Positions 44,245 to 52,995 of a stretch of DNA of 64,000 bases are shown here, one piece after another (position 1 is the first letter of the stretch; every line of letters begins with the position of its first letter). The notes beneath the pieces are model-generated. The model had not been told where the DNA came from. It did not search any database and saw only the letters and a program-made list of their open reading frames with translations. Origin of the DNA: Bacteroidota bacterium (GTDB lineage Bacteria; Bacteroidota; Ignavibacteria; Tepidaquicellales; Tepidaquicellaceae); the NCBI GenBank assembly GCA_018266835.1, contig JAFDZP010000006.1, forward strand, positions 152,284 through 216,283, written 5' to 3'. The translations under genes were made by a program, and so were the position numbers.

Positions 44245-45606
44245 TTATTTATTTTTTGCTTCAGGAAATTTAAATCCAAGATAAGTTCCTGAACTGATTC
44301 CCATTAAACCGAGTAAAGTTGGATCAAAATCAGGCATGGATAAATCTTTCCATGTATTGTATATAAAAATGAAACCCAAAACAATTGTCCAAACAGCAAT
44401 TTGAAATCTGTTAAAAGCAATAGATCCGTCTGAATCTGTCAGCATGTCCATTATAAATCCTCTGCTTTCTCGAGCTTTAGTAGGAAAAATAGTTTGAGAT
44501 TTTATAATAGATATTTCCGTAAATCTTGTTGTTTTTTCTTCCCTTTCTTTTTTTAGTTCTTCCATGTTTATCGGTTGGGGACTCTGATTTTCAATATTTG
44601 TAATTTCTTTAATTCTGTCCTCAAGAGTTTTAGCTTCAGCATTAAGTTTATTTAGATTTTCAATTGGAGCAATATTATTTTGTTGATTTAGAACTGTTGC
44701 TCCTAAAGCAGTTACAGAGCTTATACCTATTAAAACAAGTACGGAAGAGGTTAGCACTGGAGGATCTGTAAGAATTAGAAAAAGTATCAGATAAAAGCTT
44801 ATAACAATACAAAACCAGAAAGCCATTTGACAATACGCCAAACTATAAGGAATGCTTACTGGACGATTAAATTGTGGAACATTTTCACAGAGAATACCTT
44901 TTGTTTTACTAAGCCAAAGTAATATCAGAATTATAGAAATTATAAATCCAATAGCTGTGTAAAATTTCCATTTCTTAATTACAATAAATGAAAATTTCCC
45001 AGCATCTTTATGAATTGGTATAGCGTCTCCATTTTCAAGGCCAACGCTAATCATCACATTTTTATGAAGTGATGTTGGGCTTCTGAACACTGTATACCAA
45101 GTTTCATATCCGGGTTCTTTCCTGTCTAAGTTGAATTTTAATTTATTTATGTCGCCACCAGGATAAATTGCATATAATTTTTTAACCGGCATGTTATCGA
45201 TAAAAAGAATTATACCTAAGCTATTTCTTTTTGCAGCATCTAAAAGTGCCGGCAAGTTTTCGACTTCTATAAAAATACAATCTCCTACACCCGCATCATT
45301 TTTTTCTCCGTCAACATTGTATACTTTTTTTACAAAAGCAGTCTTTGAAGGCTCATTTATTGGTTCCGTTTCATTAATAGCTTCAGTTTTTTTAATTGGG
45401 TCGTCAATTTTAGCATCTTTTATTTTATCAGTTGAGAATATTTCAGCAGGTATCTTTTTTATCGTTGTATCAATTACTGTTTTAGTTTTTTGAGATATTG
45501 AATTTGAAGAACCGCCTTTAGTCGGAATTTGTGTAAATGCAAATGTAGGGCTTATTATAGTACTATACGAAAATAAAAATATGATATATATTATTTTTTT
45601 TGTCAT
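44245..45606 (-). CDS. exported multi-transmembrane protein of unknown function
   Basis: A 453-residue protein: N-terminal signal-like helix (1-24), a soluble beta-rich periplasmic part to about residue 205, then helices at about 205-225 (FYTAIGFIISIILILLWLS), 253-277, 283-303, and, after a coiled charged loop (320-370), two more at 400-420 and 430-447. The last segment DPTLLGLMGISSGTYLGFKFP is distinctive. I do not recognise a named family. It may anchor the neighbouring soluble hydrolases or form a pore; position between the two wall-hydrolase genes is the only clue. Confidence 0.7.
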   Translation of the reverse strand: MTKKIIYIIFLFSYSTIISPTFAFTQIPTKGGSSNSISQKTKTVIDTTIKKIPAEIFSTDKIKDAKIDDPIKKTEAINETEPINEPSKTAFVKKVYNVDGEKNDAGVGDCIFIEVENLPALLDAAKRNSLGIILFIDNMPVKKLYAIYPGGDINKLKFNLDRKEPGYETWYTVFRSPTSLHKNVMISVGLENGDAIPIHKDAGKFSFIVIKKWKFYTAIGFIISIILILLWLSKTKGILCENVPQFNRPVSIPYSLAYCQMAFWFCIVISFYLILFLILTDPPVLTSSVLVLIGISSVTALGATVLNQQNNIAPIENLNKLNAEAKTLEDRIKEITNIENQSPQPINMEELKKEREEKTTRFTEISIIKSQTIFPTKARESRGFIMDMLTDSDGSIAFNRFQIAVWTIVLGFIFIYNTWKDLSMPDFDPTLLGLMGISSGTYLGFKFPEAKNK

Positions 45607-45629
45607 AACATTTGAATTAATTATTTTTG

Positions 45630-46301
45630 TTAATTAATTATTGTACCATTAGCATTTATTGATTGAGATAAGTCCCAATTATTATTGGCGATTTGTTCTT
45701 TAAAACATTCGGTACGATATACCGTTTTATGCAATATTTTTTTTGAATGATTTTTTAACCAATTATGTCTTGCATTAACATATTGAGTAATCCAGGTTTT
45801 CTCGTTTCCACCTTTTGAAGGTGGTACTTCAGGAAATTGACTTCTTATATCTGGTCTTATACTGCCGGAGTGAACATAACTATCGTAAATTACTAACATG
45901 CTTAAAGGTAATGTAAATCCGTTATCGGTAAAAAAATCAGCCGCTTTTTTATAATAAATTTTATCAAAGAACTCATCTTGTGTTGAATGCATAATCGAGT
46001 CTGCGCCTGCTTTTTTAAGTAGGTTTATGAAAGCAATATTGGAAGCTAAAGGAGTTTTACCAATTTTTCCGACGTATGAATGAAATTCATCTGCGAATTC
46101 CCCACCATTGTCAATATACATTTGAATAAGAATTTTTAGATTACCCTGTTCCGTTGTTTGATGTTTACCATAAGTTATTTGTTTTGAATTTTCGGCTCCA
46201 TCGTTCATTACAACTACAGAGGCATAGTCACCTTGAATTTTTCCAGTTTCAAATACACTTAATACCTGCCAGATTTTATTTTTTTGTTCTTCTGAAATCA
46301 T
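45630..46301 (-). CDS. chitosanase-like (GH46 family) glycoside hydrolase
   Basis: A 223-residue protein that follows the GH46 pattern: an N-terminal helix with Glu (VFETGKIQGDY), then DGAENSKQITYGKHQTTE where the family has the catalytic Asp loop 'DgrG.T.Gi.g', helices FADEFHSYV and LSMLVIYDSYVHSGS, and PDIRSQFPE. Chitosanases of this lysozyme-like superfamily cut glucosamine-rich chains, including de-acetylated wall glycan. No signal peptide. It is 24 bases downstream of the metallophosphoesterase stop-to-start gap and upstream of the membrane protein. Whether the target is the host wall or a foreign glycan is not known. Confidence 0.7.
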   Translation of the reverse strand: MISEEQKNKIWQVLSVFETGKIQGDYASVVVMNDGAENSKQITYGKHQTTEQGNLKILIQMYIDNGGEFADEFHSYVGKIGKTPLASNIAFINLLKKAGADSIMHSTQDEFFDKIYYKKAADFFTDNGFTLPLSMLVIYDSYVHSGSIRPDIRSQFPEVPPSKGGNEKTWITQYVNARHNWLKNHSKKILHKTVYRTECFKEQIANNNWDLSQSINANGTIIN

Positions 46302-46312
46302 AAATATTAACT

Positions 46313-47671
46313 TTATTTTAATAAATAATTTTTATGTTTTTTACCTATCCAGATATCGATAGTTGGTTTGCCGTCAGCATTTCCTTCGCTATCTTCTACA
46401 GCTTTATATAAAAAAGTCATCGTCATTTGATTTAACTCATAAAATCCTTTTTCATCTTGCGCTCTTTGTATTAATGGTAGATAAGTTCCAGTGTTAACGT
46501 ACATCTGAACGTTATTTTTAGAATCGGAATTAAAAGTGTCTTGTCTTTCAATATGTGTATGCCCATAAATGAAATAATTTATTCCTGGATTATTTTTCGC
46601 ATCTTGTATTGCTCCTTTATATAAATCATCTTCGAATTCTCCATTTGAACCACATAAATCACTGAAAAAATTTGCTATGTTTAGCCAATCGCGTAATCCT
46701 TCAAAACTACTAAATGGAAGATCCTGTGCAAATTTGAAAAGATGATATTTATGTTTTTGTGCTAATTTTGAATTAACTAATGCCGATATTTGACCTTTAA
46801 GAATTTTTATTAACTTATCTTTTGTAGCTGGGTCAGGACTGTTCTTTACTTCGTCAGTTTCTCCAAGTAAGGACAAATATTCCAGGCCAAGACTTAAAGG
46901 TCGCACATTATTGACCTCTTTAACTTTATCTGTTAAGACTTTTTGATTTAGTTTGTCCACCTGAAAAACAGTACCTGACATCAATTCAGCCGTAATTACT
47001 TCGCCAAAAGTCTGTACTGTATAAACATTGAATTTTGCATCCTTTCCTGAAAACCTGCCTATTCCATCAAATTTTTTAATTCCATTATCATCGATATTCA
47101 ATTCTTCTTTGAATAACTCAAAGCCATGGTTAATAGAATCATATTCATGCCCATGCCTGGCTATTACACCATAGTTAGGGTCTATTACCCAATTTGAGAA
47201 TGTTATATTATCAATTCCGAAAAAGCTTTTAATCATTTTTTCTAATACCGGGAAATTATTTATTGCTCTATCATGATTACCAATTACGTAAGTTATTTTT
47301 AGAGGCATGAGTTCATTAATTTCCTGAATAGTATTCCTTAGTGCTTTGGCACTATCACTATCAAATATTCTATTTAATATGTTTATAAAATGCTGCTTAA
47401 CTATACCTGTTTCATTCATAGCAGTGTAGCGACTTAAGTCTCCATTCCATGGCCTTTCTATATAATTGGTAGTTTTTGAATACCAGTAATCTGTCCTTAC
47501 AAAATCAAAAATGTCTCCGAGAAGGACCAGATGAAATTCAACAAGATTTTTACCACTCTGATTTATTCTCCCTTTAAGTTCTTCTTTTAATACTTTACTA
47601 AACGCCGTAGGGTGCGGGTTGGTAGAGGTTGATTCATCCGAGATGTGTAAATCACTTATTATTACGAGCAT
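46313..47671 (-). CDS. calcineurin-like metallophosphoesterase
   Basis: A 452-residue protein with the full two-metal site: DLH (Asp7-His9, ISDLHIS), GDIFD (about 48-52), GNHDR (about 130-134), a RHGHEYD segment and GHTH (about 360-363, YGHTHIERQ). This class hydrolyses phosphomono- or phosphodiesters, including nucleotides and lipid precursors. It is larger than usual because of an insertion of some 130 residues between the His-containing strands. It lies 45 bases downstream of the M19 gene and 11 bases before the chitosanase-like gene. Substrate unknown. Confidence 0.9.
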   Translation of the reverse strand: MLVIISDLHISDESTSTNPHPTAFSKVLKEELKGRINQSGKNLVEFHLVLLGDIFDFVRTDYWYSKTTNYIERPWNGDLSRYTAMNETGIVKQHFINILNRIFDSDSAKALRNTIQEINELMPLKITYVIGNHDRAINNFPVLEKMIKSFFGIDNITFSNWVIDPNYGVIARHGHEYDSINHGFELFKEELNIDDNGIKKFDGIGRFSGKDAKFNVYTVQTFGEVITAELMSGTVFQVDKLNQKVLTDKVKEVNNVRPLSLGLEYLSLLGETDEVKNSPDPATKDKLIKILKGQISALVNSKLAQKHKYHLFKFAQDLPFSSFEGLRDWLNIANFFSDLCGSNGEFEDDLYKGAIQDAKNNPGINYFIYGHTHIERQDTFNSDSKNNVQMYVNTGTYLPLIQRAQDEKGFYELNQMTMTFLYKAVEDSEGNADGKPTIDIWIGKKHKNYLLK

Positions 47672-47716
47672 GATTTATATTTTTTAGATTAATAAATTTG
47701 AATTTAATTTTTATAC

Positions 47717-48949
47717 CTAACGCCAGCCTTCCCTTAAAACCCTGATTGCATTTTCACCAAGAATTTTTCTTATATCTTCTTCGCTTATTCCGACCTCCAA
47801 TAATGCCTTCGTTATTTTCGGCATGTCCAAAATATCAGGAATATCATCGGGCGGATCAGTAAATCCGTCTAAGTCTGTTCCTATAGAAACATTATCATAA
47901 GAGCCCGTAACATGTTTGACATGTTGGATGGAATCAACAATTGATTGAATGCCAAAGCGGGTATTACTGCCTGAGGGATCTTCATATCCGGTTAATAAAT
48001 AATTATTAAAGATGATTCCTATTGTACCATTACACATTTGTATTTTTTTTATTTCATCGTCTGTAACATTAAGCTGAATATCATGCATTGAGGTGAAAAA
48101 TTCTAAACCTGTATGGGAAAAAACCAATGGTCTTTTATTATCACCTCTATCATCGTTAATTTTAAATATTTCTTTTCTTGCCTCTCTTGTACAATGAACC
48201 ATATCCACAATCATTCCTTTATCCAACATATGCGAAATAACATCAGGACCCTTCTCGTATAAACCCTTTTCATTATCATAACTATATTTGAAATTCATCA
48301 AATTGCTCATAGATGGTGGAAACCCTATCACTGACTCAGTAATATCATTTCTAAAAAAGTGTCCCACAGTCATTAAGCATACACCTTCATCTAAAAATGA
48401 ATCGATTCTTTCTATCATTGGAGCCGATCCGCTATTAAATCTTCCGAGGCTATGTCCCCCTTCTATCGAATGCAAAACTATTTTTGAATCAATTGCTAAA
48501 GCATTTTCAAATTCAGCAACGTTTTTCGGAATTCTAATATATTTATATGTATCATTAATTTTATTTACCTGGTCTTCAAAATTTTTCAAAATATCCTTAG
48601 TCTGGAGATAAGCATATGAAGGATCCCCTATTTTTTCAACTCCGGAAACCACTCTATCGAAGAAAAGACTTAGTAAAGGTTTTAGCAAGCATACAGTATC
48701 ACTAAACTCAAGAAATCCGTATTCAGGAAGGTATATGCTCGATAAAATAACATCCATTCCACCCGAAACCATTTTAGGGTAAGTAACCTGAGTGGTGAAA
48801 GGATCAAATCCTGTACTTCTTTGAGGATGATCAGGATTATTTCTTTCGATAAAATGCGCCCCAAATAAGTGCATCTTTAAACTTGGGTGACAATGAATAT
48901 CAACTATTTTGCAATTCTCATGAAACGCTTTTAATTCTTTATCATTCAT
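47717..48949 (-). CDS. membrane-dipeptidase family (M19) protein
   Basis: A 410-residue amidohydrolase-fold protein with the M19 ligand pattern: IVDIHCHPS (His19, His21), HSIEGGHSLG (bridging Glu), MTVGHF, VDMVHCT, FSHTG and IGTDLDGF near the C-terminus, where the family has the substrate Asp. M19 enzymes hydrolyse dipeptides, some with a D-amino acid, and therefore could process wall fragments. No signal peptide is present. It is probably the first secure gene of the long - strand run down to the receiver gene. Confidence 0.85.
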   Translation of the reverse strand: MNDKELKAFHENCKIVDIHCHPSLKMHLFGAHFIERNNPDHPQRSTGFDPFTTQVTYPKMVSGGMDVILSSIYLPEYGFLEFSDTVCLLKPLLSLFFDRVVSGVEKIGDPSYAYLQTKDILKNFEDQVNKINDTYKYIRIPKNVAEFENALAIDSKIVLHSIEGGHSLGRFNSGSAPMIERIDSFLDEGVCLMTVGHFFRNDITESVIGFPPSMSNLMNFKYSYDNEKGLYEKGPDVISHMLDKGMIVDMVHCTREARKEIFKINDDRGDNKRPLVFSHTGLEFFTSMHDIQLNVTDDEIKKIQMCNGTIGIIFNNYLLTGYEDPSGSNTRFGIQSIVDSIQHVKHVTGSYDNVSIGTDLDGFTDPPDDIPDILDMPKITKALLEVGISEEDIRKILGENAIRVLREGWR

Positions 48950-49334
48950 TTGAATTTTTGTTTAATTTTAATAAAGAGATAACTTTTGTATTTAATTTGA
49001 AGAATTTAAGTTTGGTATGTTCATTGATGGAAGCAGAAAATGAAAAGGGATACAATAAATAGAGAATAAACATCTTATACTGTCTCAAATGAGATGTATT
49101 CATCAGAAGCTTTATTGTGTATTGGATTTTTCCTAGGGCTGTTGGTAAAGATCTTAATTTAGAGAGTTTGTTAGGTTTTGTATATGTGAATTGAGCAAAA
49201 CCTATTTGCGAAACAACAAGCAATAGAATACTTGTAGTAATAGTAAAGGAAATACTGAGCACTCGGTATTTAGATTGAGAGGCTGATATCGTAAAATTGT
49301 TTACGACAAAGGAATAACTCGGAATAGAGTTCAT
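48942..49334 (-). CDS. uncertain hydrophobic small ORF at the head of the operon
   Basis: A 130-residue open frame that overlaps the M19 start by eight bases. It has one hydrophobic stretch (ISFTITTSILLLVVSQIGF) and a second weak one (YKMFILYLLYPFSF), no known motif and rather random-looking composition. Overlap with the M19 gene is of the translational-coupling kind, but the sequence lacks features that show selection. It may be only leader DNA. Confidence 0.3.
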   Translation of the reverse strand: MNSIPSYSFVVNNFTISASQSKYRVLSISFTITTSILLLVVSQIGFAQFTYTKPNKLSKLRSLPTALGKIQYTIKLLMNTSHLRQYKMFILYLLYPFSFSASINEHTKLKFFKLNTKVISLLKLNKNSNE

Positions 49335-49809
49335 AAACTTTCAGGGGAAAAGATTAATTAAAATTCATTCCAAATTAGGAACGAACTTTGGGATTTAATG
49401 AATCTTAAAGTTTATAGTATCGAATTATGTTAGTGGTATAGCGAAATACAAAAAGCATAAAAATTTTTCATCCGCCAGGAAGAAAAAATTTTTACCGTTT
49501 CGCCATCAACGGTTAGTTGTTTACCCTTCTAAATCAAAGGGTTGAAGTGAGAGTGAAAATTATTATTTTTTTATATTATGTCAAGTGGAAATTACATAAT
49601 TTATTAAAAAATTACACTCACCTATTGGCAAGTAAGCAATTCAATTATTTTTTTAAAAAAAATAAAAATTTATATTAATAATTGGAATTTATAGTTGCTA
49701 ATTCATCAAATTTAAATCAATTTTCTATAATTCAAAGAAAAAAGTAAATATAACAAATTAATTTAAGGTTATTATACAGAAAGAACATTTAAAAAATATT
49801 AAACTTACT
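49335..49809. other. 475-base gap between the Ter locus and the hydrolase operon
   Basis: No gene. It holds two adjacent hairpins, ACCGTT/AACGGT (49494-49513) and ACCCTT/AAGGGT (49523-49542), each with a 7-8 base loop. The rest is AT-rich. As both neighbouring operons run leftwards, this region must hold the end of the Ter transcript and the promoter of the hydrolase operon. Confidence 0.55.
49483..49542 (-). terminator. tandem hairpins, likely terminator of the Ter operon
   Basis: Two stems of six bases each in tandem; on the - strand the second (ACCGTT...AACGGT) is followed by AAAAATTTTTTC. The intervening As make it an imperfect intrinsic terminator. It lies about 270 bases after the terC stop. 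Confidence 0.5.
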
Positions 49810-50784
49810 TTACTCAACTTGAGCTTCTTTTGGTTTCCAAATAATTGAAGCGACAACAGCTATAATTAATGCAATAGCAACTATAATTAATGAAATTGGC
49901 GATGGTATATGGAATACAGGTACAATTACCATCTTTATCCCGATAAAAGATAAAATAAAAGCTAAGCCATATTTTAAATATGCGAATAAATGCATAAAAT
50001 TTGCTAATAGAAAATATAATGATCTCAAACCAAGAATTGCAAATATATTAGAGGAGTAAAGTATAAACGGATCTCTGGAAACAGTAAAAATTGCAGGAAT
50101 CGAATCAACAGCAAACAAAACATCTGTAACTTCAATTACACCAACAACAAGGAGTAACAATGTAGCTACTCTTTTCCCATTATCGAATGTAAAAAAACTG
50201 CTACCATGGTATTTTTCACTTACAGAGAAAAACATTTTTATTATTTTAATACCCCAACTATTTGAGAAATCTTTTTCTTCGTCATCATCTGCCCCAATTG
50301 ATTTTACACCGGCATAAATTAAAAACAAACCAAATAATGTTAAAATGATATTAAGTTCTTTAATCAATACACCAAACAAAGTAAAATCGGGTAAATAAGT
50401 GAAATTAATAATCTGAGCACCGGAAAAAATGAAAATAGCTCTTAGAACAATCGCACCTAAAATACCCCAATAAAGAACTTTATGATGGTATTCATTTGGT
50501 ACTTTGAAAAAATTAAAAATTAAAATGAATACGAATAGATTGTCTACTGATAGTGCTTTCTCAATTAAAAAAGCTGTATAGAATTCGGATGATTTTTCTA
50601 CACCTAAAAAAAGGTAAATGAATAATCCAAAAATCATTGCTAAACCAATCCATACAAAACTCCAAACAACTGCTTCCTTGTTAGATATCTTATGTATTTT
50701 CTTATTGAAAACTCCCAGATCAAGCGTAAGCATGATAAATATTAACAATATAAAGCTTCCAATGAAATAAGGATTAACTATCAT
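49810..50784 (-). CDS. terC: TerC family integral membrane protein
   Basis: A 324-residue protein with about nine membrane helices. It shows the TerC signature FLIEKALSVDNLFVFILIF (acidic residues inside helix 3) and its internal-repeat partner VTDVLFAVDSIPAIFTVS, the two halves that bear the conserved Glu/Asp thought to bind metal ions. TerC proteins are implicated in metal handling, including Mn efflux, and in tellurite resistance. It is the last gene of the Ter locus, 62 bases after the OmpA-like gene. Length is typical. Confidence 0.95.
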   Translation of the reverse strand: MIVNPYFIGSFILLIFIMLTLDLGVFNKKIHKISNKEAVVWSFVWIGLAMIFGLFIYLFLGVEKSSEFYTAFLIEKALSVDNLFVFILIFNFFKVPNEYHHKVLYWGILGAIVLRAIFIFSGAQIINFTYLPDFTLFGVLIKELNIILTLFGLFLIYAGVKSIGADDDEEKDFSNSWGIKIIKMFFSVSEKYHGSSFFTFDNGKRVATLLLLVVGVIEVTDVLFAVDSIPAIFTVSRDPFILYSSNIFAILGLRSLYFLLANFMHLFAYLKYGLAFILSFIGIKMVIVPVFHIPSPISLIIVAIALIIAVVASIIWKPKEAQVE

Positions 50785-50846
50785 TATTTATTAAATAAAA
50801 TTATTGAATAAGTTATATTAAGAATTTATCTCAGTAATAAATTTTA

Positions 50847-51722
50847 TTATTCTGATAATACTAATTCGACTCTTCTGTTTTTTGCTCTCCCTTCAGGTGT
50901 ATCATTTGAACCAATTGGATTTTCAGTTCCTTTACCAAAAGAAGTAATTCTATCTGATTTAATCCCTTTGCGGACTAAATATTTTTTAAACACAATTGCT
51001 CTCTTCTCAGACAAAGATTGATTAATATTAAGTTTTCCGTCACTACTTGAAAATCCATATATAGCTAATTTATAAGATGAATTTTTCTGCATTTGAGATA
51101 TAATGTCTTTCACTATACTATGGTTTATTGAAATTGGAGAGGAAGAACTACTATTAAAGAACGCAGGAATTTTATTCTTCGAGTTATCAGAGCTTTTTGT
51201 ATAAGTATCTTTGGATTTTTTTTCTGACTCTATCTTATTTTCAACTTTATTTTTTTGTGATTTTAAATCAGGACTAGAATTTTTATCATTAGTATTAGAA
51301 TTTGTATTATCTGATTTTGTGTCGTTTGATTTTGTATTATTAACTTCTTTTTCTTTAAAACTATTTTTGTTGAGATTAGAATCAGTAGAATTTTTACTTG
51401 AAGTGATTTCTTTATCATTATTTAACTTATCTGTTTTATTTTCATCTCCGTTAGTATTTTTTCTGTCCTGAGTATTTTGTTTTTCTGTATTATTTACCAC
51501 TGATTTATCTGAACTATTTTTATTTGAAAAATACCAAACTCCAATTATAATCAATATAATTGCAAAAATTCCTAAAGGAAATAAACTGCTCTTTTTTTTA
51601 GGAGATTGACTAATAGGAGAAGTTTCGTATTTATTTTGTTGAATAGGAGAATCTGAATTTTTCGATTTGGAAAGGTCAAATTTATTATTGTCCTTTCCAC
51701 TTTTATTGAGATCAAATGACAT
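50847..51722 (-). CDS. membrane-anchored OmpA-domain protein of the Ter locus
   Basis: A 291-residue protein. A short cytosolic N-terminus (MSFDLNKSGKDNNKFDLSK...) precedes one membrane helix (about 46-68, LFPLGIFAIILIIIGVWYF). A Ser/Asn/Lys-rich spacer (70-180) leads to a C-terminal OmpA/MotB peptidoglycan-binding domain (ISQMQKN...NQSLSEKRAIVFKKYL...ITSFGKGTENPI...GRAKNRRVELVL). So the protein spans from cytosol to wall. The N-terminal FDLSK motif also begins both TerD proteins, a hint that this tail is a docking element. It is 16 bases downstream of terD1. Confidence 0.88.
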   Translation of the reverse strand: MSFDLNKSGKDNNKFDLSKSKNSDSPIQQNKYETSPISQSPKKKSSLFPLGIFAIILIIIGVWYFSNKNSSDKSVVNNTEKQNTQDRKNTNGDENKTDKLNNDKEITSSKNSTDSNLNKNSFKEKEVNNTKSNDTKSDNTNSNTNDKNSSPDLKSQKNKVENKIESEKKSKDTYTKSSDNSKNKIPAFFNSSSSSPISINHSIVKDIISQMQKNSSYKLAIYGFSSSDGKLNINQSLSEKRAIVFKKYLVRKGIKSDRITSFGKGTENPIGSNDTPEGRAKNRRVELVLSE

Positions 51723-51738
51723 AATGATTGATTAAAGT

Positions 51739-52389
51739 TTAAGTATAAATATCGACTAAAGTTTGAAGACTATTTTGATGCCCTCTTCCCATGGCTTCAA
51801 ATTCCCATGAGCTTCCTGCTCTGTATAACCTACCGAATTCAATTGCATCTTCACTTCCAAATTTTTCTTTTAATTGATACTTTGCAATTTCTTCACCAGT
51901 TAAATCATTAACAATACGTATATAGCAATCGTCTACCATTCCGAAATTTAAATCTAGAGTTCGTTTGTCTTTATTGTTATCATGCGGATATTTACAAATT
52001 GTAACACAAATAATTATTTGTTGTATTTTTTGATTTACTTTATTTAAATTAATAATCATATCCTCGTCGTCGTCTCCATCACTCCTTTTACCATCTGGAT
52101 CATCAATTGCCCCTAAAATGGATTTATCTTCAGTAATTGGTCGAAACAATCCTTTCTCATGTTCATCTTCTATTCCATTTCCCATTTTAACCTGTCCATA
52201 AAAGACAAAATAACTATCTGATAAAATTTTATAAGTATCATCGATGGCAAATGCAGAAACATCTAAATCAAAATCTGGTCCTCCCGGCTGATCATTAGGA
52301 TCCCACCCTAAACCAATTCTTACTTTTGTTAATCCAGGTGCTGCTTTGGAGAGGTCAAACCTCTCACCTTTTGATAAGTTAAATCCCAT
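51739..52389 (-). CDS. terD: TerD domain protein 1
   Basis: A 216-residue TerD/CABP-type protein: N-terminus FNLSKGERFDLSKAAPGLTKVRIGLGWDPN, then DFDLDVSAFAID, DSYFVFYG, the acidic calcium-binding type stretch DGDDDEDMIINL, and the C-terminal GRLYRAGSSWEFEAMG. It is somewhat longer than the norm because of an insertion (residues 66-95) before the acidic loop. TerD proteins bind Ca2+ and act at the inner face of the membrane in tellurite and phage/colicin resistance. It follows terD2 by 17 bases. Confidence 0.95.
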   Translation of the reverse strand: MGFNLSKGERFDLSKAAPGLTKVRIGLGWDPNDQPGGPDFDLDVSAFAIDDTYKILSDSYFVFYGQVKMGNGIEDEHEKGLFRPITEDKSILGAIDDPDGKRSDGDDDEDMIINLNKVNQKIQQIIICVTICKYPHDNNKDKRTLDLNFGMVDDCYIRIVNDLTGEEIAKYQLKEKFGSEDAIEFGRLYRAGSSWEFEAMGRGHQNSLQTLVDIYT

Positions 52390-52406
52390 ATTTTTTTTAT
52401 TTATAT

Positions 52407-52973
52407 TTAATTATAAAGATTAACTAGTGTAGATAGACCTCCTGAAAATGCATCTCCCATTGCTTCGAAATTCCATTCTTTTTCTGAACGATACAATCTT
52501 CCAATTAATAATGAATCAGAATCAGAATACTGTTCGGTCAATGAAAATCTGCATATTTCAGCGCCGTTTAATTTATTATATATTCGTATAAAAGCATTGT
52601 TAACATTACCAAAATTATGACCTCGTGCTTCGGATTCATATATAGTTACCGTAAATAATATTTGTACAATTTTCTCATCAACCTTTGATAAATCAATATT
52701 GATAACTTCATCATCACCATCTCCATCTCCATCGCGATTATCTCCCATATGATTAATTGAATTATCCTCACTATTTAGATTATTATAGAAAACAAAAAAA
52801 CCTTCACCAGGAATTTTATTGTTTTCGCCAAGCATGAATAATGAAACATCACAATCTACTGGTTGTCCATTTATTTCTTTTGAATCCCACCCCAGACCTG
52901 CAACTATATTGCGTAGTCCCGGATTTTGTTTAGTAAGATCGATTGGTTTTTTCTTTTCTAATATAATTGCCAT
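52407..52973 (-). CDS. terD: TerD domain protein 2
   Basis: A 188-residue protein of usual TerD length. Landmarks: PIDLTKQNPGLRNIVAGLGWD, CDVSLFMLG, GFFVFYNN, the calcium loop GDNRDGDGDGDDEVINIDL, NFGNVNNAFIRIYN and GRLYRSEKEWNFEAMGD. Its acidic loop is more complete than in its neighbour. It lies 22 bases before terD1 in the operon and 22 bases after the 474-residue gene. Confidence 0.95.
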   Translation of the reverse strand: MAIILEKKKPIDLTKQNPGLRNIVAGLGWDSKEINGQPVDCDVSLFMLGENNKIPGEGFFVFYNNLNSEDNSINHMGDNRDGDGDGDDEVINIDLSKVDEKIVQILFTVTIYESEARGHNFGNVNNAFIRIYNKLNGAEICRFSLTEQYSDSDSLLIGRLYRSEKEWNFEAMGDAFSGGLSTLVNLYN

Positions 52974-52995
52974 AATAAATTTTCTTAATTTTAAG

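Noticed and set aside
42362..46301. Remnant prophage lysis/tail module
   Set aside because: A beta-helix protein, an M15 endolysin-like peptidase and a GH46 enzyme could suggest a prophage, but there are no holin, capsid, portal, terminase or tail-tube genes, and the neighbours are a patatin, kinase and metallophosphoesterase.
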